This document shows, piece by piece, positions 19,222 to 28,253 of a stretch of DNA of 64,000 nt; position 1 is the first letter of the stretch; each line of letters starts with the position of its first letter. The notes under the pieces were generated by a model, which worked only from the letters and a program-made list of their open reading frames with translations, searched no databases and had not been told where the DNA came from. The DNA comes from Bacilli bacterium (GTDB lineage: Bacteria; Bacillota_I; Bacilli_A; RFN20; CAG-288): assembly GCA_022652945.1 (NCBI GenBank), contig JALCRV010000002.1, positions 62,001 through 126,000 on the forward strand. The letters are read 5' to 3'. Position numbers and translations under genes: made by a program.

Positions 19222-20163
19222 ATGGATTATAAGGATAAAAAAATAGTCTTTCTCGGCACACCTTCGATCGCGGCTTTTTTCTTGGAAGGCCTATATAAGG
19301 CTGGATACAATATCGTCGGAGTTATCACTAGGGAAGATAAGCCTCAGGGACGAAAGATGGAACTTAAGCCCTCGAAAGTCGCGGAGACTGCGACCCGTTT
19401 AGGCTTAAGGGTCTTTAAGCCTCATATTCTTAATAAAGAGTATTCCTTCCTCGATGAATTGCAGCCTGATCTGCTTCTGACTTTCGCCTATGGAAGAATC
19501 GTCTCGATGGATGTCTTGAACTATTCGAAATATAAGCCTTTGAATATCCACCCCTCCTTACTCCCGAAGTACCGTGGAGCCGCTCCGATTCAATACGCCT
19601 TGCGAAACGGAGACGAAATGACCGGAATCTGCTTGATGCAAATGGTTAAGGAGATGGATGCCGGTGATGTTTTTGCCTTAAAAGAACTGCCGATTGCTAA
19701 GGAAGATAATTATTCCTCACTTTGCTTAAAAGTTCAGCAAGCGGCTTTGGAATTGGCTTTGGAAAATCTGCCTAAGTATTTTGCTGGTCAGTTGATCGGC
19801 AAGCCTCAGGATGAAACCAAGGTGACATTCTGCCCCTCCTTAAAGAAAGAAGATGAGCATCTTTCTCTTAATCAGACTCCGTTCGGTTTTGTTAATCAGG
19901 TCCGTTCTTTATCCGAAGTCCCGGGTGGATATTTAATCATGCCCGATGGCGGCAATCTGAAGATTTATCAGGCTTCCGTCTTAGATGATAAAGTCGAAGG
20001 GGAAGTCGGAAAGATCCTTTTAGCTCAAAAGAAAGATATCGTCCTTCAGTTACAGGAAGGTAGAGTGAAATTAGAAATTCTGCAAAAGCCAGGCAAGAAA
20101 GCTGTCGCCGCCCAAGATTTTAATAACGGCGCCAGAGATTTCTTAGGGACGATTCTTAAATGA
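19222..20163 (+). CDS. fmt: Methionyl-tRNA formyltransferase
   Basis: 'IVFLGTPSIAAFFLEGL', 'NIHPSLLPKYRGAAPIQYALRNGDEMTGICLMQMVKEMDAGDVF'. ORF 19159..20163; start at 19207 or 19222 is more plausible. Confidence 0.92.
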   Translation: MDYKDKKIVFLGTPSIAAFFLEGLYKAGYNIVGVITREDKPQGRKMELKPSKVAETATRLGLRVFKPHILNKEYSFLDELQPDLLLTFAYGRIVSMDVLNYSKYKPLNIHPSLLPKYRGAAPIQYALRNGDEMTGICLMQMVKEMDAGDVFALKELPIAKEDNYSSLCLKVQQAALELALENLPKYFAGQLIGKPQDETKVTFCPSLKKEDEHLSLNQTPFGFVNQVRSLSEVPGGYLIMPDGGNLKIYQASVLDDKVEGEVGKILLAQKKDIVLQLQEGRVKLEILQKPGKKAVAAQDFNNGARDFLGTILK

Positions 20164-20855
20164 AAAGAAAGCCGAACCGCGATCTCGTCTTCAAAATGTG
20201 CGTAAGCGGGGTTTTTGCGGCCCTGGATTATATCGTCACTTGGTTAGTTCAAATCCCCATCCCCGTTTCCTCGGGCGCGGGATATATTAACCTTTCCGAT
20301 GTTTTCGTTTTTGTTTTAGCGGCCTTAGTCGGGCCATGGACGGCAGGAATCGTAGGTGGTCTAGCGGGCTTTGCTTCCGACTTTATGAATCCGGCTTATG
20401 CTTTTTTTGCCCCCTTCAGTTTGCTGATTAAGTTTATCGAGGGCGTCGTAGCTGGATATCTATTTAAACTTTTAAGAGGTCAGGGTGAGATTAAAAAGGT
20501 CGCTTTGACTCTTAAATGCCTCCTGGCTTTCATCTTAAGCGGAATCCTGATGGCGGCTTTATATATGTTGCCGGATTATGTTTTTTATCTGACTTCACCT
20601 TCTTCGCTTCCAGGCGGGACTTATATGTTCATCTTTTTCGATCTCGGCTTCAATTTGCTTCAAGGGGTGGTAAACGCTGTCCTTGGGGTTTTGATTTTCC
20701 TCGGCCTTGTCCAAGTGAAAGGCCTGACTGAGAGGCACTCCGCCTCCTCAGCTGCCTACGAGGAAATCAAAGTGAGCCCTCTTATCAGCCAGGAGCAGAA
20801 AGAAGAAAAATTCCCAAAAAAGGAGGAAAAGGAAAATGGTCAAGATTTACGTTAA
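20160..20855 (+). CDS. ECF transporter S component (substrate unknown)
   Basis: Multi-TM, 'YINLSDVFVFVLAALVGPWTAGIVGGLAGFASDF' typical of ECF S components; overlaps fmt by 4 nt. Confidence 0.75.
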   Translation: MKRKPNRDLVFKMCVSGVFAALDYIVTWLVQIPIPVSSGAGYINLSDVFVFVLAALVGPWTAGIVGGLAGFASDFMNPAYAFFAPFSLLIKFIEGVVAGYLFKLLRGQGEIKKVALTLKCLLAFILSGILMAALYMLPDYVFYLTSPSSLPGGTYMFIFFDLGFNLLQGVVNAVLGVLIFLGLVQVKGLTERHSASSAAYEEIKVSPLISQEQKEEKFPKKEEKENGQDLR

Positions 20856-21342
20856 AGATTTCGGAGTGATGACTTTTAAGATGGATTACGATAACGCGCC
20901 TAATACCGCGGCTAATTTTGTGCAGTTGGCATATTCGGGTTTTTATGATGGTTTGACTTTTCATCGGATCATCAAAGGCTTTATGATCCAAGGCGGAAAT
21001 GGGGAATTTAACGCAAAATACGTCGACTATACCATCAAAGGCGAGTTCGCCTCGAACGGAGTGACTAATAATCTGAAACATAAGCGCGGAGTTATCTCCA
21101 TGGCGCGCACTTCCGTTAAAGACTCCGCCTCTACTCAGTTCTTCATCGTTCATCGCGATGCACCGCATCTGGATGGTGATTATGCATCCTTCGGTACTCT
21201 GGTTGAAGGTGAGGATGTCCTCGATAAGATTGCCGCTGTGCAGACCGATTACAACGATGCTCCCTTAAAAAGAGTCATCATTGAAAAATGCGAAGTCATC
21301 GATGAACCGATGAATCCGGTCTTGAAGCAGAAGGAATTCTAG
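20836..21342 (+). CDS. Peptidyl-prolyl cis-trans isomerase (cyclophilin type)
   Basis: 'YDGLTFHRIIKGFMIQGG', 'MARTSVKDSASTQFFI', 'YASFGTLVEGEDVLDKI'. Confidence 0.93.
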   Translation: MVKIYVKDFGVMTFKMDYDNAPNTAANFVQLAYSGFYDGLTFHRIIKGFMIQGGNGEFNAKYVDYTIKGEFASNGVTNNLKHKRGVISMARTSVKDSASTQFFIVHRDAPHLDGDYASFGTLVEGEDVLDKIAAVQTDYNDAPLKRVIIEKCEVIDEPMNPVLKQKEF

Positions 21343-21395
21343 TTTTCGATTTAAATCTACATTTAGACATTTATTCTTTCTTAGGAGGGGGAAAC

Positions 21396-22112
21396 ATGAT
21401 CAGAATCCAAGACGTCAGTAAAAAATACGGAAATTTTCTTGCGGTCGATCAAGTTTCCTTCGATGTCAAAGATGGTGAGATCTTCGGTTTACTAGGGCCT
21501 AACGGAGCCGGGAAGTCTACCACTTTAAAAATGATGACGGGGATTCTGCCACCGACGAGCGGGGATATTTTCATCGATGATTACTCGATTATCAAAAACC
21601 CTTTGGAAGCGAAGCGTCGCATCGGTTTTGTCCCGGATTCACCCGATATGTTCCTCGGGATGCGCGGGATGGATTACCTTTCCTTTATCGCTTCAATCTA
21701 CGGGATGGAACCGCTAAGAGGTAAAGAGATTGCCCTAGGTTTTGCTGAGAAAATGCATATTAAGGACTCGTTAGATGACTTTGTCGCCAACTATTCCCAC
21801 GGTATGCGTCAGAAACTCTTCATCGTCGGAGCTTTGATGCATTCGCCTTCCTGCTGGGTCTTGGATGAACCTTTAACCGGCTTGGATCCGGAGGCTGCCT
21901 TCGATGTGAAGGAGATGATGAAAGCCCACGCCAAAGAAGGAAAATCCGTCCTTTTCTCCACCCACGTTTTGGAAGTGGCGGAGAAAGTGGTCGATCGGAT
22001 TGGAATTATCAATAAAGGCAAGTTGCTATTCGTCGGGACCATCGATGAACTAAAGGCGAAAGAGAAGGGGAGCGGCAGCCTTGAGGAGCTGTTCTTGGAA
22101 CTGGTGAAATAA
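21396..22112 (+). CDS. ABC transporter ATP-binding protein
   Basis: Walker A 'GPNGAGKST', signature 'YSHGMRQK', Walker B 'CWVLDEPLTGLDP'. Confidence 0.92.
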   Translation: MIRIQDVSKKYGNFLAVDQVSFDVKDGEIFGLLGPNGAGKSTTLKMMTGILPPTSGDIFIDDYSIIKNPLEAKRRIGFVPDSPDMFLGMRGMDYLSFIASIYGMEPLRGKEIALGFAEKMHIKDSLDDFVANYSHGMRQKLFIVGALMHSPSCWVLDEPLTGLDPEAAFDVKEMMKAHAKEGKSVLFSTHVLEVAEKVVDRIGIINKGKLLFVGTIDELKAKEKGSGSLEELFLELVK

Positions 22113-22116
22113 GATT

Positions 22117-23820
22117 ATGGTTAAACGTCTTAAATCCATCTGGCTGTTGATGAAAGCCCTCCAGGGCTCGATGGCTGGCAATTCCTATCAGCAAAGGAGA
22201 AAGAAAAAAAGCGGACAGGTTAAATATAATTCCTTGTCCTCGGCTTTTCTTTCCCAGCTTTTGCTCGGTTTGATTATCTCTGCAACCTTTCTAATTCAGT
22301 CTTTAACTATGATGCTGACTTCTTTCGCTTCTCTTCCGAGGGAAGATATTTTAACTTATGCCCGCTTGGCTTTGACTTCCGATGCTTTATTGATTCTCGG
22401 AATGTCAGCCTCCTATATAGTTTCGATCTTTTTCCTCTCGAAATCTGATGATATCCTCCTTTCCTATCCAATCAGGCCTTTTGATCTTTTCCTGGCCAGA
22501 GGAGGAATCGTCTTAGTCTATTCGTTCATGTATTCTTTGCTTTATCTGGTCCATTCGCTCATTTTTGCTATCTTTATCGCTCCTTCTTTTTTAAGTGTCT
22601 TCGGCGCGGTGATTTCTTCTTTATCCTTGCCTTTTATTTCCGTGGCATTAGGCTTTGTTGTCGTTAACACCCTGGGTAAGATCTTCAATATTAGGAAAAA
22701 TAAAGGCATCAGTTATCTGATTTCCGTAATCTTCGGCCTGATTGCTGGTTTCTCCTTTTATTTTCTCTTGTCCGGGATCGGAGGGGATACCACAGAAGAA
22801 GTCTCCACTTCCATCCATACGATTTTTAGCCGCTTTGAATGGCTGACTTGGATGAGTTATCTTCCTTTAGAAGGAATGTTTGGGGCCTCAGTTGGGAGGC
22901 AGATCTTATTTATCGTTTTGCAGATTCTCTTAGTCGGAGTGCTCCTGCTTCTTTCTTACTTTGTCGCCAATGTCTTCTATATCAAGAATCTCGGGACGGA
23001 AGGGATTGCTAAAAAGAAGAAGTGCAGCCCGGAGGAATTCACTAAGCGTCTTGACGCTTCTTTTACCCGTTCACGCCCGGGTTCTTTTTATCCGTATCTT
23101 CGTAAAGAATTATCGCTGAATCATTCTAATCCGTCCCTTTTCATTTCAGCTTTGATTATTCCTTTAGCCAGCATTGCTTCGATGACCGCTTTTCTTTTCG
23201 GCATGAGATATGGGGGAGATAATTCCGAAGCGATTTTTGCTTCGCCCGGGGCTGGGTTTGCCTTTGCTGCGGGTTCTTTGATCTTCATAATCGCTATGCC
23301 TTATATGTCCTATATTTCCTTATCAGCGGAAGGGAAGACAATTTATTCTTTAAAGGCGACACCGCTGGATTATTCTAAATATCTCGATTCAAAAATCGTC
23401 TTTGGAAGTATTTGTGATTTAATTATCGTTTCAATCATGGCTCCGGTTTATGTGCTCGGTCTGCAGTTAGATCCGTGGCTGATCCTTTATTGCTTATTAG
23501 GGGCTCTGTCTTTAATTCTCCCGAGCAATGAAATAGGTTTGCTTCTAGGTATCACCTACGCCAGATTCGACTGGGATAATATCAATGAATTGCAGAATAA
23601 TATTGGCGGTTTATGGCTGACTTTAATCGCTTATATCGGGATGCCGTTGATGATCGGGATTGAAGCGGTCCCCGTCATTTTCCTCTCCACTCTTCCTTTA
23701 GCTCCGCTTTATCTTTCTCTCATCTTTCTCTTCTGGGCCTTCCTTTTTACGATGTGTTTTCTGCTCTTAAGAAGATGGGCGCAGAAGAAATTCGCTAAGT
23801 TAATGAATAAAGACATCTGA
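22117..23820 (+). CDS. ABC transporter permease (ABC-2 like)
   Basis: 567 aa highly hydrophobic protein directly downstream of the ATPase gene. Confidence 0.75.
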   Translation: MVKRLKSIWLLMKALQGSMAGNSYQQRRKKKSGQVKYNSLSSAFLSQLLLGLIISATFLIQSLTMMLTSFASLPREDILTYARLALTSDALLILGMSASYIVSIFFLSKSDDILLSYPIRPFDLFLARGGIVLVYSFMYSLLYLVHSLIFAIFIAPSFLSVFGAVISSLSLPFISVALGFVVVNTLGKIFNIRKNKGISYLISVIFGLIAGFSFYFLLSGIGGDTTEEVSTSIHTIFSRFEWLTWMSYLPLEGMFGASVGRQILFIVLQILLVGVLLLLSYFVANVFYIKNLGTEGIAKKKKCSPEEFTKRLDASFTRSRPGSFYPYLRKELSLNHSNPSLFISALIIPLASIASMTAFLFGMRYGGDNSEAIFASPGAGFAFAAGSLIFIIAMPYMSYISLSAEGKTIYSLKATPLDYSKYLDSKIVFGSICDLIIVSIMAPVYVLGLQLDPWLILYCLLGALSLILPSNEIGLLLGITYARFDWDNINELQNNIGGLWLTLIAYIGMPLMIGIEAVPVIFLSTLPLAPLYLSLIFLFWAFLFTMCFLLLRRWAQKKFAKLMNKDI

Positions 23821-23853
23821 AAAAGCTGTAGTTAGGTACTATAATTCAATTGT

Positions 23854-24849
23854 ATGATTTACATTATTGCTGGCGCTGATCAAGCCTTAGTAAAGAAAGA
23901 AGCCATGGATCGAATTAAGACGGTCCTAGGTCAACTTGATGATTTTAATTTCGCTTCTTTCGATATGTATAATGACCTGGTTCAAGATGTCGTGGAAGCG
24001 GGGGAGAATGTCTCTTTAGCTGCCCAAAGGAAGAGCATCCTCGTCGCTAACTGTTATTTTCTCTCTTCCGAATTACCTAAGGCCAACGCTTCTTTTGATT
24101 CTAAGCAGGATTATCAGGCACTGATTGACTATCTGAAATCTCCTTCGAATGAAACGGATCTTTATTTCTTGACCGGTGCTCATCTTCTTTCGGAAAAATC
24201 GAACGAACTGATGCAGGTCCTTAAAAAGTTTGCGGATGTCACGGTCTTAGAAAATAAAAGAGACGAAGAACTAGCTCAGATGGCGCTTCGTTACGTCGGG
24301 GAAAAGAACGCTGATATCGATCATCAGGCGACGATTGAATTAGTCAAAAGATGCAATTCCGATTATAGTCTGATGATTAATTCTTTGGATAAACTTCTTT
24401 GCTTCACACCGAAAATCCGCATGGAGGATTTAGATCTTCTCGTCGCTCCTAAACTGGAAGACTCCGTTTTCTCCGTCGTGACTGATCTTTTAAAAGATAA
24501 CTCCAGGGATGCCTTAAAGGCCTTCCGTGATTTAACCAAGACCGGGCGTGATCCGATTTCCTTGATTCCGGTTTTTGCTTCGCAGTTCCGCTTCTTTTAC
24601 GAAGTGAGCGTATTGAGCCAGAACATGGCGAACGACATCGATATCTCTAAAGAACTCTCCTGCAATCCGTTCAGGGTCAAATATGCGCGAAGAGATATCG
24701 GAAGATATACCAAAGATGACATTTTGAAAATGATGAGCGATTTAGGCGAGATCGAAGATCATCTGAAATTCGACTTGGATTCCGCCGAGACTTCCTTAGA
24801 GCTTTTTATCGTTAACTTCAAGAAAAATTATCGCTTAGCTTCCAGATGA
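23854..24849 (+). CDS. holA: DNA polymerase III subunit delta
   Basis: 331 aa; domain pattern of HolA ('FSVVTDLLKDNSRDALKAFRDLTKTGRDPISLIPVFASQFRFFYEVSVL'). Confidence 0.85.
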   Translation: MIYIIAGADQALVKKEAMDRIKTVLGQLDDFNFASFDMYNDLVQDVVEAGENVSLAAQRKSILVANCYFLSSELPKANASFDSKQDYQALIDYLKSPSNETDLYFLTGAHLLSEKSNELMQVLKKFADVTVLENKRDEELAQMALRYVGEKNADIDHQATIELVKRCNSDYSLMINSLDKLLCFTPKIRMEDLDLLVAPKLEDSVFSVVTDLLKDNSRDALKAFRDLTKTGRDPISLIPVFASQFRFFYEVSVLSQNMANDIDISKELSCNPFRVKYARRDIGRYTKDDILKMMSDLGEIEDHLKFDLDSAETSLELFIVNFKKNYRLASR

Positions 24850-25964
24850 AAATTATCTTAGCTCCCGACTCTTTTAAGGGGTCGTTGACTAGCGATGAGT
24901 TTATAAAGATTGCTTCTGATGTCATTAAAGAAAAACTACCCGCCGCTGAAATCGTTCCTTTTTGGATGGCTGATGGCGGGGAAGGAAGTCTTCAAGCCTT
25001 AAGCCATGAGCTTCCTTTAAAGTTTTATTCTTTAAAAGTCAAAAATCCTTTAGGGCGGAGATCTAATGCGTCTTTCGCCATGGATAAGGAAAACGCTTAT
25101 GTGGAGATGGCCTCCGCTTCCGGTCTTTTAAAGATGAGAAAAAATAAGCCTCAAGGTTTTATTTCAACATCTTACGGAACAGGTGAATTAATAAAAGCTG
25201 CCTTAGATCGGGGAGCAAAGACTATCTATCTTTGTTTAGGCGGTAGTGGGACCGTCGATGGTGGGAGCGGAGCGATGAAGGCTTTAGGCGCTTATTTTAA
25301 AGATAGTGCAGGGCATCAAGTCCTGGGCTCAGCAAAAAATCTCTCGCGGATTGCCACGATTGATTTAAATAACTTCGATTCCAGAATTAAGGATGTGCAT
25401 TTTATCAGCTTAGCTGATGTTATAAATCCTCTTTGTGGAGATAACGGGGCGGTCAAGGTCTTCGGTCCGCAGAAGGGGCTTAGTCCTGAACAACTAGAAA
25501 TAGTTGAAAAGGGCATGGAACATTACGCGGAAGTCTTGAAAAAGACTTTCCATGTCGATCTCCAAAGCCTGGTCTCCGGCGGAGCGGCTGGCGGGATGGG
25601 AACTGCCTTAAGTCTTTTTTGCTCCGCTGAGGTTACTTCCGGAGCTGATATGATTTTGAAATTAGGGCATTTTGAAGAAAAATGTCAGAATGCTGATTAT
25701 ATTTTTACCGGGGAAGGAAAACTTGATGCTTCTTCTTTCCAAGGGAAAGCCATCAGCCGCCTCGTCGAATTTGGTCAAAAGCATCACGTAAGGACTGTGG
25801 CATTCGTCGGAACGGTTGAGAATATCACCCCTGAGGAGAATGGCTTATATCGTATTATCGCCTTGAAGAGACCTGAAATGACAACCGATTATTCCATTAA
25901 ACATGCGAAAACTTTGCTTGAAAAGGCGATAGAGAAGTTCATCTTAGAAGTAAAGAAGGACTGA
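24846..25964 (+). CDS. Glycerate kinase (GarK/GlxK family)
   Basis: 'KIILAPDSFKGSLTSDEF', 'ADGGEGSLQAL', 'GGAAGGMGTAL', 'IFTGEGKLDASSFQGKAI'. Overlaps holA by 4 nt. Confidence 0.93.
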   Translation: MKIILAPDSFKGSLTSDEFIKIASDVIKEKLPAAEIVPFWMADGGEGSLQALSHELPLKFYSLKVKNPLGRRSNASFAMDKENAYVEMASASGLLKMRKNKPQGFISTSYGTGELIKAALDRGAKTIYLCLGGSGTVDGGSGAMKALGAYFKDSAGHQVLGSAKNLSRIATIDLNNFDSRIKDVHFISLADVINPLCGDNGAVKVFGPQKGLSPEQLEIVEKGMEHYAEVLKKTFHVDLQSLVSGGAAGGMGTALSLFCSAEVTSGADMILKLGHFEEKCQNADYIFTGEGKLDASSFQGKAISRLVEFGQKHHVRTVAFVGTVENITPEENGLYRIIALKRPEMTTDYSIKHAKTLLEKAIEKFILEVKKD

Positions 25965-25993
25965 AAAAGCCACCCGAAGAAGGTGGCTTTTAT
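25964..25993 (+). terminator. Rho-independent terminator after glycerate kinase
   Basis: AAAAGCCACC / GGTGGCTTTT. Confidence 0.8.
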
Positions 25994-26010
25994 AAAACTT
26001 TGCTTAGTTA

Positions 26011-26292
26011 TTAAGCTTTTTTCTCAGCGGGCTTGATAGCAGCGACAGCAGCCATCAAAGAAGACTTCCTGCGAGCAGCGTTTTCCTTCTTGATGATGCC
26101 ATCTTGGCAGGCATGATCGATCAGGGCGACAGCTTCGTTGAGAAGTTTGTTGGCCTCGTCGTACTTCTTAGCCTCAATAGCCTGTCTGCAGGCTTTGATG
26201 GCAGTCCTCATCTGGGAACGGCGAGCGACGTTAGCGACACGGGCTTTTTCGTTAGTGAGGATTCTCTTTTTCTGAGATTTGATCTGAGCCAT
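26011..26292 (-). CDS. rpsT: 30S ribosomal protein S20
   Basis: 'MAQIKSQKKRILTNEKARVANVARRSQMRTAIKA...GIIKKENAARRKSSLMAAV'. Confidence 0.93.
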   Translation of the reverse strand: MAQIKSQKKRILTNEKARVANVARRSQMRTAIKACRQAIEAKKYDEANKLLNEAVALIDHACQDGIIKKENAARRKSSLMAAVAAIKPAEKKA

Positions 26293-26675
26293 ATTAAATC
26301 GTGATAACTCCTTTCCGATACCGGATTATATTAGCATATGGCTACAGATTAATCAAATAGTCTTTAACAAGTCGGAAAAAATATTCAAGGAAGTTAAATG
26401 ACGAGCTTAAAGTAACGATGAAGAGACTTTGTTTAACTATTTAAAATGTCCATATATCAGAGTTTGTCCACCTTATGCAATTTATTTAAAAGAAAAAATG
26501 ATTTGCCGAAATTTTAAATGGCGGTCTTTTAGAGACAAAGGACGTTTTTCTTCGACAGAAACATCGAAATGTCTGTTCTTCTTGTGCTTTGTGCTTTAAA
26601 GGGAGGTGGAAACTAGTAAACAGTAATGGTAAAATTAAGTCACCAAGATCCTCACTAGAAAGGAAATGATAGGTT

Positions 26676-27323
26676 ATGAAAATCTCTAAGTACATCGACC
26701 ACACCCTTCTTTCGACGACTGCTTCCGAGGCTGATATCCGCAAACTCTGCCAAGAGGCGCTGGATAATGACTTCGCTTCCGTTTGTGTTAACGGTGATTA
26801 TGTTGAACTTGCTGCTTCTTTAGTCCATAAAGAAGGCTCGACTGTCAAAGTCACCGCTGTGGTTGGCTTCCCGTTAGGGGCTATGTCCACGACCGCTAAA
26901 GTCGATGAATGCCGTGAAGCTATTTTCTGCGGAGCTGATGAGATTGATATGGTTATCAACCTCTCCTGGCTGAAAGATAAGAAATACGATAAGATCTCCT
27001 ACGAATTGGAAAGAATGAGAACAACCTGCGGCTCGAAGATCTTAAAGGTAATCCTTGAGACCTGCGAATTGACCGATCAGGAAATCGAAAAAGCCTGCGC
27101 CTTATGCAAAGCGGCTTCCTGCGATTTCGTTAAGACTTCTACTGGCTTTGATCCAAAGGGTGGAGCAAGTGTCCACGCGGTTGAGGTCATGAAGAAAATC
27201 TGCGGTGATTTCCCGCATATTAAGGCAGCTGGCGGCATCCGTGATCGGAAGACCATGGACGAGATGATTAAGGCGGGAGCTACAAGAATCGGCACTTCCC
27301 ACGGCGTCGAGTTGATTAAGTAA
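26676..27323 (+). CDS. deoC: Deoxyribose-phosphate aldolase
   Basis: 'YIDHTLL', 'VVGFPLGA', 'EIDMVINLSWLK', 'DFVKTSTGF', 'IKAAGGIR', 'RIGTSHGVEL'. Confidence 0.95.
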   Translation: MKISKYIDHTLLSTTASEADIRKLCQEALDNDFASVCVNGDYVELAASLVHKEGSTVKVTAVVGFPLGAMSTTAKVDECREAIFCGADEIDMVINLSWLKDKKYDKISYELERMRTTCGSKILKVILETCELTDQEIEKACALCKAASCDFVKTSTGFDPKGGASVHAVEVMKKICGDFPHIKAAGGIRDRKTMDEMIKAGATRIGTSHGVELIK

Positions 27324-27339
27324 GTCAGCAACAGATTAA

Positions 27340-27378
27340 AAAAACAGGTTGTTACGGCTCTCCGTAACAACCTTTTCT
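27340..27378. terminator. Bidirectional terminator between deoC and SGNH hydrolase gene
   Basis: Perfect 12-bp stem AGGTTGTTACGG-CTCT-CCGTAACAACCT flanked by A-tract and T-tract. Confidence 0.85.
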
Positions 27379-28139
27379 TATTTAAGCGTTTCTTCCAGTC
27401 TTTTTTCAAATAACGGAGTCCATTTAATTAAGTAACCAGCCTTGGTCGGATGGACCGGATCGTTCATATAAAGGAACTTTTCTTTCTTGCTGAGGTTGGT
27501 GGAATAGGCGGGGTCGGAATATAAATCGATGACGTTTAGATGCCACTTTTCTACAAGGGGCTTAACCGCTTCAACTAAAGCGGCGTAACGTTGGCTGCCG
27601 TAAGGAGGATTGAAATAGATGAACATCGGACACCCGAAGTTCTTTTTTACGTATGAAGCGATATATTCAATCGCTCCTAAAGTTGTTTTCGTATCGTAGT
27701 TTTCATCCTCTGCTATCTTCCCGAATTCGACTGTTTTGATGTTGGCGTCGTTAGTTGAAAGCTGAAGGATAAAGGCATCAGGTTTCTTATCCAGCGGGAG
27801 CTTAGTTAATCTTTTAACATAGGAATTGTCGTTGATATCCGCTAAAGTAGTTCCGCTCACCGCTTCTTTGACTGAGGTGCAAGAGTTGCGCTTAGCTAAG
27901 AATTCCGGGACCGCTTCTTGGAAAGAAGCTGCTCCGAAGGTTACCGAGGAGCCGAGGAAGTAAATTAGTTTACCTTTTAACGGGGAAGAAGGAAGGGGAA
28001 CAACATTCTTAACAGCGTATTTATCGCTGTTTCCTTTTTTCTTCTTCGGATTAAAGCGGTAATTGACATAAAGGCTGAAACAGAAAAATAACAGGAGCAA
28101 TCCACCTAAGACAATCAGGACATAATACCAAGGATTCAT
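27378..28139 (-). CDS. SGNH/GDSL-type hydrolase, membrane anchored
   Basis: N-terminal TM; 'IYFLGSSVTFGAAS', 'LQLSTNDAN', 'YMNDPVHPTKAGY'. Confidence 0.83.
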   Translation of the reverse strand: MNPWYYVLIVLGGLLLLFFCFSLYVNYRFNPKKKKGNSDKYAVKNVVPLPSSPLKGKLIYFLGSSVTFGAASFQEAVPEFLAKRNSCTSVKEAVSGTTLADINDNSYVKRLTKLPLDKKPDAFILQLSTNDANIKTVEFGKIAEDENYDTKTTLGAIEYIASYVKKNFGCPMFIYFNPPYGSQRYAALVEAVKPLVEKWHLNVIDLYSDPAYSTNLSKKEKFLYMNDPVHPTKAGYLIKWTPLFEKRLEETLK

Positions 28140-28253
28140 ATATCTTTACCTCTCTATTAATAATATTTTATAGCTTTAGATTATTTGTTATTGTAAAAAA
28201 ACTAAGTATTATGTTACCGATGTATGTTTCTTTCCATTGTGCGATAATTATCA

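Noticed and set aside
26486-26743. 85-aa minus-strand ORF upstream of deoC
   Set aside because: Overlaps the deoC start in antisense; composition gives no coding support.
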